From an uncultured Mycoplasmataceae bacterium (GTDB lineage Bacteria; Bacillota_I; Bacilli_A; Mycoplasmatales; Mycoplasmoidaceae), in contig CASEQO010000104.1 in the NCBI GenBank assembly GCA_949290035.1, positions 1 to 7,257 of the forward strand: a DNA stretch of 7,257 nt. Direction: 5' to 3'. Made by a program: the position numbers and the translations under genes. Shown in pieces: positions 1 to 7,257 of this stretch. Under the pieces are notes generated by a model, which saw only the letters and a list, made by a program, of their open reading frames with translations, was not told the DNA's origin and did no database searches. The number at the start of each line of letters is the position of its first letter. Position 1 is the first letter of the stretch.

Positions 1-2304
1 ACCCAAGGAGATAGTGAATTTGAGTATCAAATTTATGGATTGATGTTATTTATGCTTGGGACATATAATTACATCGATTATGCAAGAAATGATATAGCAA
101 CTGATAATGGTTTAGATGCAAATGGTAATGTGGCTGAAGGTGGATTTTATGAAATCCTTGAGTTATCAGATTACTTTAAATTAGATTTTTGACCAGCATT
201 ACAAAGATATTATCCAATTTGATATGATGATGGACAACATGGTGAATTAAACAAACATCCAGTTTATGATGATTATCACAAATGACCAAAAGATTATGAT
301 TCAGCTACGCTAGAACAAAAAGCACAAATTGATAGATTGAATAGTGAATATAAATCATTTGATTTCATTGGAAATATATATGCATGTGGATCTTACTTGT
401 ATGATAATAATTCTGGTCAATACGTTTATACTAATGATACAAATACTGAATATCAAATACCTGCTGGTAAACCATATACATTTGATTTTGAAAGAGGTAT
501 TAATTGACTTGAAAATGAAAGTGATAAATATCAATTTAGTTGAGATCAATTAGTATTTGAACCTACAACTAAATTAGGTGGAAAATTAGAATTAGATTCT
601 AGCAATAATAAAAAATTAATTTATACTCCACCTGCAAATTCTCTAGGTGAAATAGATGAATTTGATATTGCTATTATTCCAGATGCTAATTTTAAAGGAA
701 GACCATCAAATTATGTTGATCAGTATAAATGAAAAATCAAAGTTAGACAGGCAGCTAATGTATGAGTAAACTCTATGTATAGACTTCCAGATGGAATGAG
801 TGATATGAAAGGTAGATTAAACTATATGAGAGACGAAAGTCACGTTAATGCTTCAGAAATTAATAATTTAACTGTTTCAGGATTATTACATCAAGATATA
901 AGTAAATTTGATGCTCCTGAAGGTATTAGATTACAAGGTGTATTTGTTGCTCCTGAAGATGGAACATATCAAATTAAAATTAAGGAAAATTGAAATGCTG
1001 CTATCTATGAAGGGTTTGAACCAACTTCTGAAGAGCTTTATTATAATGATTATTGATATAGTAGAGATTGAAAAACTATAAACAAAACATATGATTTAAA
1101 AAAAGGTGATCAAATACCATTAGATATTTTTGTAATGAATCATGCGTCTGATGGATATCCAGGTGGTAACAAATATAAATACACACCTCAAATAGGGATT
1201 AAATTAATTTTCAATGGACAAGAAGGTGTGTATGATATTAATGACTACATATATAATCCAAATGCAGCAAAACTAGTTGATGACCCTACAAAAATTGTTA
1301 CAAATTCTAAATATCATTATCAATCAAATAGAACCATTGATTATAATAAAATACAAACATCTTTATTTGGTATAAGCACTTCTAGAGAAGCAAACACAAT
1401 AGATATAAGTAAGTATAAATTTATTCCAATTGCAGCTAGAGATAAACAAGGTGCTCCAATCAAGGTTGGAACATTTAATGACTTAGATAAAAATAAAGAA
1501 TATGTAATTAATAGTAGATTGAGATATGATGATGATCAATACATGGAAATTTGAGGACCTTCAAATGGAGAATATTTGCAACTAGAATTTGATGTAGAAT
1601 TTGATTCTCCTACAAAAATTGGAAGTATTAATTTTTATCATAGAACAAATAACTGAACAAATGGTAGACCTACAAAAATAACTATTAAAGATGAAAATGA
1701 CAAAATATTGTATGATGGTAAATATGGATCTCAATTTAATGATAGAGGCCAAGCACAATCATTACTAACTTTTGATAAAACATATGAAGTATCAAAACTA
1801 AAATTTATAACCACAAATGATACAATAGTTAATAATTCTAGCAAGAATTCAGCTATAATTTTTGACGCAATCTCATTTAATAATGAAATTGCTTTAAAAT
1901 CTAATAAAACAGTTTCTGTTTTAGATCCAGCAATTGTAACTAAAGGTCAATGAGAATATATTCTTAATCAAACAGGTATCAATATATCAGATTTCAATGG
2001 AACAAGTATTAGATCATTAAAAGATGGAGATACAATGTCATTTAACTTATATGGTGTTGGATTTGATCTAGTGGGACAAGTCGCTCCAAATAACTCCATA
2101 TTTGAAGTTTGAATAAATGATAAGTTAATATCTACAATTGATACAACAAGTAAAAATAGAAAAGATAATAGTATATTGTTTAGTTATACATCAAGTGATT
2201 ACCAAGAACATGAAATGAATGTTAAAATAGTAAATAAATCTAATAAACCACTATTTATTAACTTCATTCAAACTTATGGAAATACTGTTTACATTGGTAA
2301 ATAA
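1..2304 (+). CDS. M60/enhancin-like metallopeptidase, C-terminal part (5' end outside window)
   Basis: This reading frame is open from base 1 to a TAA at 2302-2304 (767 residues seen) with 14 UGA-Trp codons, so the true start lies upstream. Residues 1-90, including a segment resembling DFWPALQRYYPIWYDD, look like the helical end of an M60 (gluzincin) peptidase domain; the HExxH zinc site would lie upstream and is not visible. Beta-rich modules follow: an Ig-like segment (about 155-250), a PA14-like segment (about 255-406, with a GVFVAPEDGTYQIKI-type core), an F5/8C or discoidin-like segment (about 500-628), and a C-terminal jelly-roll-like segment (about 640-767) with the G-x-GFDLVG and 'VWINDKLISTIDT' pattern of carbohydrate-binding modules. 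M60 enzymes are known to cleave mucin-type glycoproteins, so a host-glycoprotein-degrading surface or secreted enzyme is inferred. Domain calls are by eye. The gene could instead be a peptidase-like adhesin. The 3' boundary is certain; the family is moderately sure. Confidence 0.6.
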
Positions 2305-2309
2305 TTTAT

Positions 2310-2340
2310 AAAAACATTGGGATTACACCTAATGTTTTTT
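2310..2340 (+). terminator. Intrinsic terminator after the M60-like gene
   Basis: AAAAACATTGGG (2310-2321) pairs with CCTAATGTTTTT (2328-2339) around the six-base loop ATTACA. The stem is 12 bp with one G-U pair and its 3' arm merges into a run of six T. It starts 6 nt after the stop codon at 2304. It separates the surface-protein gene from the restriction-modification operon, so the latter needs its own promoter. Confidence 0.85.
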
Positions 2341-2451
2341 GTCCTTATGTTTTTATTTTGTAATAAAAATTATATCTTTTATATTTCAATAATGTTTTAA
2401 AAAATATTAATAAAATAATTAATCTTTTAATCTAAATATGAAATTTTATTT

Positions 2452-2457
2452 TATACT
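2452..2457 (+). promoter_or_regulatory. Candidate -10 box (TATACT) of the restriction-modification operon
   Basis: TATACT lies 34 nt upstream of the mod start codon, in the AT-rich gap after the terminator. No good -35 box is present at 16-18 nt; only a T-rich stretch around 2423-2431 is in the area, which is common for mollicute promoters. The rest of the gap 2341-2451 is plain A/T-rich sequence with no other structure that I can support. Almost any AT-rich gap contains such hexamers, so confidence is limited. Confidence 0.4.
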
Positions 2458-2473
2458 AAGAAAGTATATAAAT

Positions 2474-2480
2474 AAGGAGA
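2474..2480 (+). promoter_or_regulatory. Ribosome binding site of mod
   Basis: AAGGAGA is a strong Shine-Dalgarno match, 11 nt before the ATG at 2492. It fixes the mod start and shows that the short 100-residue frame is the genuine 5' end of mod, not a chance reading frame. Confidence 0.8.
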
Positions 2481-2491
2481 ATTAATATAAT

Positions 2492-4089
2492 ATGAAAATA
2501 GATAAAAAAGATTTATATAATAAATTAGCAAATTTAACTGATGCTGATTTAAAAAGATTTAATATTTCTAAACAAGAAAGAGATTATATAACTCAAAAGT
2601 TATTAAATGATAAATTAGGATTAACAATTAATTTTGATGAAGTTGATGAACAACTTGAACAAAATTATTTTGGTTTTGAAGAAATATCTGAATTAAATAT
2701 TAATCCAAAAGATGAAAATAACCACTTAATAATTGAAGGTGATAATTATTATGCATTAAAAGCATTAGCAGTTGCGGGGGGGGTTATAAAGTAGATATTA
2801 TCTATATCGATCCTCCTTATAATACTGGTAATAAAGATTTTGTATATAATGATAGTTTTGTGTCAAATGATGATAATCATAAACATTCTAAATGATTATC
2901 ATTTATGAAAAAGAGATTAATCCTAGCAAGAGAATTACTTGCTGATGATGGAGTAATCTTTATTTCGATTGACGACAATGAACAAGCATATCTTAAAGTT
3001 TTAATGGATGAGATATTTGGTGAAGAGAATTTTGTATCAGATCTAATATGAATTAGAAATCCTGGAGGAGAAAGTGATAATTTACACATAGCAAAAACAA
3101 AGGATTTCATATTATTTTATGCTAAAAATAAGGAAAATTTTATTTTAAAAAATTTAAAAAAAGAAATAGATGTATTAGATTACAAAAAAGATAATAATGG
3201 AAATCTATTTAGAAAAGGTTCTATGCTAGAAAAATCAGGAGAAGGAGATAGATTGATCGATAGACCTAATTTAGGTTATGTTATTTATTATAATCCTTAT
3301 ACAAAGAAAGTACAGGTTGCTGATCAAGATTATAATAAAAATTTAATAAACGATAATTTGACAACTAAAATTAAAATCTATGAAATAGATAAAGATTTAG
3401 AAAATGAAGGATGAGTATCTATTATTCCAAGAGAAACAAAAGGGACATATGGTAGATGAAGAAAATCAAGTAGAACTTTTTTAGATGAATTTTATAAGGA
3501 TAAATATATTTTTGAAAAACAAAAAAATAATACATGAAGAATATATGAAAAAAATATTGTTGAATTAGATAAATCATTTAAAGAAATTAAGCCGAAGGAT
3601 TTTATATCATTTACAACAAATAGTTTTGCAACAATTGAGTTAAAAGAAATATTTAATGGTATTTCCCCATTTTCAAAACCAAAGCCTTCTAATTTAATTA
3701 AATATTTAATCAATTTTCATATAAATGAAAATGCAACAATCCTTGACTTCTTTGCAGGTTCAGGGACAACAGCTCAAGCAGTTATGGAATTGAATCAAGA
3801 AGATGGTGGAAACAGAAGATTTATAGTTTGTACTAATAATGAAAATAATATAGCAAGAGAAATATGTAGAGAAAGAATATATAGAGTTATTAATGGTGTT
3901 GGATCTAAAAATGAATCTATAGATTGAAAATATAGTGATGAATTAAAATCTCTTAAAAATAATAATGTTAAATATTTAAAAATAAAACCTATTCATAAAG
4001 AAAATGGTGAATTCGAAGATATTAATAATATGAAAGATATTTATAAAAAGGAATTTAATAAAGAAATATCTATAAAGGATTTTAAGTAA
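2492..4089 (+). CDS. mod: Type III restriction-modification methyltransferase (Mod), phase-variable, frame broken at a G8 tract
   Basis: Mod is the site-specific N6-adenine methyltransferase and DNA-recognition subunit of a Type III system, using S-adenosylmethionine. Translation starts at ATG 2492 behind a strong ribosome binding site, gives the family's N-terminal segment (a 'LIIEGDNYYALKAL' motif at about residues 78-92), then leaves frame at eight G and stops at TAG 2792-2794 after 100 residues. The remainder continues at once in the +1-nt-restored frame: catalytic DPPY (motif IV, 2809-2820), a variable target-recognition stretch of about 300 residues, then FAGSG (SAM-binding motif I, 3751-3765). 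Motif IV before motif I is the beta-class order typical of Type III Mod. With nine G the product is 532 residues, DPPY at 107-110 and FAGSG at 421-425, a normal family length. Six UGA-Trp codons lie in the downstream part. No ATG in the downstream frame precedes DPPY (the first is at 2905), so as read the enzyme should be inactive. Confidence 0.93.
2776..2783 (+). repeat. G8 homopolymer, likely slipped-strand phase-variation switch in mod
   Basis: Eight consecutive G between GTTGC and TTATAAAG, inside the mod coding sequence. At eight G the reading is GCG GGG GGG GTT ATA AAG TAG, a stop. At seven G it also stops, at TAA. At six or nine G the frame runs through GGT TAT AAA into the DPPY region. 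The longest other G or C run I see in the window is four (C at 3665-3668), so a chance run of eight G in such AT-rich DNA is very unlikely. Slipped-strand mispairing at such tracts is the known mechanism of mod ON/OFF switching in other bacteria. Confidence 0.85.
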
Positions 4090-4090
4090 T

Positions 4091-5032
4091 ATGAAACTAA
4101 CTAAAAATTTAGAAAAAATTTTTGAGAAACCATTAAAGAAAAACAGTTCAAAATATGGCTTTAAAAAAATGTTTGATTTTATTAAGTGAGCATTTAATCA
4201 AATAAAACAATATAAATTATATTTTTGAGATAATTCAGCAAATAAATATTATTTAGATAATGAATTAGATTTATGTGTAAAAAAAATAACACATTATGAA
4301 TATTCAAAATATGATGATAATTTTATTGCATATATCTGATCAGAAATGTTTCCAAAAAAAGAATATTATGATTTTTATAAATTAAAGGAATTTGAAATAA
4401 TATTATTTATAAATACATTATTAGATATACTATTTAATTTAGAAGTAACAATAAAAAAAGATAAACTTCCTTTACATATAATTTTAGATGAAAAATATAA
4501 AGGATTTAATGATAATTGAGATTTATTTAACGAATATTTTCAAACTTGTAAAGATATTTTAAGATATTATTCTATAGAATTTAATGATAAAACTTTAAAT
4601 TTTGAATTTAGTGAACAAAAATTGATGGTGGAAAATATAAATAATAAAAAAGTTTTTGATTTTGTTTATGATTATAGAAAATCAAATAATTTTAATGAAA
4701 AATTTAATATTTTCTCATCATTCGCAAAAAACTATATTTATGGATTGTTAAACAATAGAAAAAAATTTAAATATGAACAAAGTTTAATAGGTTCTATATT
4801 AAAAGATTTTGATAAAATCAAGAGAGAATGTAATGGATTTTTTAGGCATTCTATAAATGATAGTGGATCAACAGATGAAACAAAAAAATGAAATTTATAT
4901 TCTGAAGAAGAAAAAATCCAAATAATGAACGAAACATTATCAATATATTTATTTATACTATCATATTTAAGAGATAAAGGAATTAATTTAAATAAAATAT
5001 TTACTTCTAATCAGGAGTCAAATAATGACTAA
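4091..5032 (+). CDS. Unrecognised 313-residue protein between mod and res
   Basis: I do not recognise this gene with certainty. ATG 4091 is 1 nt after the mod stop, with AAAGGAT (4074-4080) as ribosome binding site inside the mod tail; the stop TAA 5030-5032 overlaps the res start by 8 nt. Five UGA-Trp codons (residues 33, 46, 83, 143, 267) keep the frame open. The protein is rich in Lys, Asn, Phe and Tyr, predicted mainly alpha-helical, and has no signal peptide or clear membrane segment, so it is probably cytoplasmic. The most structured part is the C-terminal 75 residues: a helix with R245-ECNGFF-R252-H253, a loop with SGSTDETKK, then a long hydrophobic helix (about 272-294). That layout loosely resembles the Abi_C/HEPN-type C-terminus of abortive-infection proteins, but the R-to-H spacing does not fit the usual HEPN Rx4-6H motif, so this is a weak guess. 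Its position implies an accessory role in the restriction system or a linked defence function. Confidence 0.85.
5012..5018 (+). promoter_or_regulatory. Ribosome binding site of res, inside the upstream gene
   Basis: CAGGAGT lies within the last codons of the middle gene, 6 nt before the ATG at 5025. It selects this ATG, which overlaps the upstream stop in ATGACTAA, and supports translational coupling of the two genes. Confidence 0.75.
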
Positions 5033-7257
5033 AAAAATACTTTCATATCAAACAAATGCAATAAATACATGTATAGAATATTTACAAAATAATAAAGAAT
5101 TTAAACTTCAATCTCCAACAGGTAGTGGTAAAACTTTTATTATTTCTCAAATAATAGACAAATATTTAGAAAATGATATATTAAATTCATATCCTACAAC
5201 TTTTATATTTATAGCTCCATCAACAGGAAAATTAGATTATCAAGGATATGAAAAGATTAGCTCATATATTAAAAAAGATTGAGCTAAAGGATATAACACT
5301 GAATATATTGGAACACATGATAATAAATCATCATTTAAATCATATTTATCTAATATAGATTATTTTAAAGAAAACACTTGTTATTTTATTGGATGACAAA
5401 TGTTTAAAAAAGGTACTAAAATAACAGAAATAGATTCAGAAAGAAATGATATCTATAAAGTTATTTTTAATACTAAATCAAGAAATATAAATATAGTACT
5501 TATTATAGATGAAGCACATAGAGAAGTAGTATCAAGAGAAGAAGATAAAAACGTAAAAGATGATATTTTAAAACATTTAGATCCTTATAGAACTATTAAA
5601 GTATCAGCAACTCTTGAACAAGTAAAAGAAGAAGTAGATTATAAAATAACTTACGATGACGTTAGACAAGAAGCTGCTATAAAACAAAATGTTATTATAG
5701 AATCACTAAATAATAATGTAAAAAATTTAGATAAATATAGTGAAAATCAGCAATTAATCATAAGTGCTATACAAAAACAAAATGAAATTAAAGAAGTATA
5801 TTTTAAACGTAATATCAATATTAAACCATTAATATTAATCCAAATACCTGACAAAATAGTTATAGACAATGATATTAATACTGAAGAATTATTATTAAAA
5901 GAAATAGAATCTTTTTTAGAATCTAATAATTATAGAAAAGGCTTTAATTATGCTATTTGATTAGATAAATTGAAAACTAATAAAAAAGATGAAATATTAG
6001 ATAATAATTCTAATATAGAAATATTAATATTTAAAACAGCTATAGCAACAGGATGAGATATACCTAGAGCTAATATTCTTGTTAGAATTAGAGATGCTAA
6101 AACAAAAGCATTTAATATTCAAACATTAGGGAGAATTTTAAGAAATCCATTTTTTAAGTATTATAATAATGAATTAATTGATAATGCTTTTGTTTATACT
6201 AAAGATGATGATTACAAAAATTATATAATGAGTGAATCTATTGTTACAAATAGAGATAGTATTGTGAATGTTAATAGATCTAAAAAAGCTATTAACTCTA
6301 CTTTTTCATTAAACAAAATCTTAATTGATAAAAAATATGAAGATAATCAATTAATTGATTATGTTGTAAATAAAATCTATAGTAATGATCAATTTAAAGA
6401 AAAATATTTTGATTATAAACAAAAAGAAAATGATTCATATTTTAAAGTATCTGAAACTAAAATTGATTCTAAAGATGTAGTGGAAGCTGATGAAAAAAAT
6501 ATAAATAAAAAAATTGATCAGCAATTAGAAATAAATCCTAATAAACCTAAATTAACATTATTTGATATTTATATAAAATTTAAAACTATAACAAAATCAA
6601 ATGATTTGATAATAAAAATAATTGATAAAATAGTTGAAAATGTAGGTTCTATAAATAAAAAAATAAAAGAATTTTATTTAGCTAGTATTTACAATTTTAA
6701 TTATCCTATTTTTAAAATAGATGGACAACATTTTAATTTAAAAGAACTAATTAACTATTATATTAAAAGATTTCAATCTAAAGAAGAAAATATTCAACAA
6801 AAAATTGAGATATTTAACCTCCCAAAAGAATATAAAATCAATACAAAATTTTTTAAAGATGAGTGAGACAATTGTTCATCGTTTGAATATACATTAAAAT
6901 TAGAAGAATTAGATTCTAAAAATGAAGAAAAATTTTATGATAAATTTATAAGTAAATTTGAAGATGAAGATAAATATATTCATATATTTAGAAATGGTAC
7001 AAATTATAATATAGATTATTATGTTGAATATATTTCAAATAATGGAGAAATAAAGAAATTCTTTCCAGATTTTATAGTGATAAATGAATCAATAAAAGAA
7101 GCATATATTTTTGAAGCTAAAGGAAAAGATAATCATTCTAATATAGACGTTGATTCAGATGAAAAATTTAATACAATTATTAAATCTATAAAATCAGGCT
7201 TAATAAGTAATCAAAATAATTATCAATGTGAAAATATTTTTAGAGTTTTTTATAATC
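5025..7257 (+). CDS. res: Type III restriction endonuclease subunit (Res), 3' end outside window
   Basis: Res is the ATP-dependent translocase and nuclease of a Type III system; in this family it works only in complex with Mod, which reads the DNA site. The frame is open for 744 codons to the window edge with five UGA-Trp codons. Visible motifs: Walker A SPTGSGKT (residues 30-37), Walker B DEAH (162-165), motif III SAT (194-196), a C-lobe ATGWD motif (341-345, its Trp encoded by UGA), and motif VI-like QTLGRILRNP (366-375). These are the ordered motifs of an SF2 helicase. After a Lys/Asn-rich linker region, a PD-(D/E)xK nuclease site appears: P681-D682, then E697-A-K699. All catalytic residues expected for helicase and nuclease are present, so Res looks intact as far as it is visible. 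At least 45 residues follow the nuclease motif and no stop is reached. It is the third gene of the operon and overlaps its neighbour by 8 nt. Confidence 0.95.

Noticed and set aside
184..2118. Many in-frame TGA codons that break the surface protein into short pieces under the standard code.
   Set aside because: They are tryptophan in the mollicute code. All four long genes show the same pattern with no TGG, and the Trp positions fit conserved motifs.
2341..2451. AT-rich gap as a replication origin or regulatory RNA.
   Set aside because: It is short, has no DnaA-box cluster, no repeats and no stable hairpin beyond the terminator.
2486..2491. TATAAT as the -10 box of the operon.
   Set aside because: It abuts the mod ATG, so transcription would start inside the gene and lose the strong ribosome binding site. 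It is more likely chance in AT-rich DNA.
2877..3110. A 77-residue reading frame on the minus strand inside mod.
   Set aside because: It lies opposite well-conserved Mod coding sequence, has no ribosome binding site and no recognisable content; it is a shadow. The same holds for minus-strand frames at 355-549 and 3492-3713 and the + strand one at 344-553.
4823..4849. A definite HEPN RNase motif in the middle protein (R245...H253).
   Set aside because: Seven residues separate R245 from H253, outside the usual Rx4-6H spacing, and the surrounding sequence is not diagnostic. It is kept only as a weak hint.
4622..4891. A separate small gene starting within the middle gene.
   Set aside because: It is the same frame as the 4091-5032 gene, cut short by a UGA-Trp codon at 4889; the proper start is at 4091 with a ribosome binding site.
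5400..5960. Start of an independent DEAH protein.
   Set aside because: It is an internal part of res between two UGA-Trp codons, in the same frame as the Walker A segment.

Overview
The window comes from a very AT-rich mollicute (Mycoplasma/Spiroplasma-type) genome. The four long genes stay open only if UGA is read as tryptophan. I count about 30 in-frame UGA codons and no in-frame UGG, and they fall at sensible Trp positions, such as the conserved ATGWD-like motif of the helicase. Arginine is almost always AGA. I cannot name a species. All genes are on the + strand.

Region 1 (1-2304) is the 3' end of a large, probably secreted or surface-exposed multidomain protein. I read it as the tail of an M60/enhancin-like metallopeptidase, followed by beta-rich modules (Ig-like, PA14-like, F5/8C-like and a lectin-like jelly roll). 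Such proteins typically act on host glycoproteins. A strong hairpin with a T run (2310-2340) ends this unit.

Region 2 (about 2450 to the window end) is a compact operon for a Type III restriction-modification system. It holds mod (N6-adenine methyltransferase, 2492-4089), an unrecognised 313-residue alpha-helical protein (4091-5032), and res (SF2 helicase plus PD-(D/E)xK nuclease, 5025 to beyond 7257). The gaps are 1 nt between mod and the middle gene and an 8-nt overlap between the middle gene and res, so the three are probably co-translated. Mod would bind and methylate the recognition site, and Res would translocate and cut with Mod bound. The middle gene is not part of the standard two-gene Type III design.

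The most notable signal is a run of eight G (2776-2783) inside mod, just before the catalytic DPPY motif, in a window where the longest other G or C run I see is four. At eight G the frame breaks and translation stops after 100 residues. Six or nine G would restore a protein of 531 or 532 residues. This looks like a slipped-strand phase-variation switch caught in the OFF state, though a sequencing error in the homopolymer is the main alternative. No tRNA, rRNA, CRISPR array or insertion sequence was seen.
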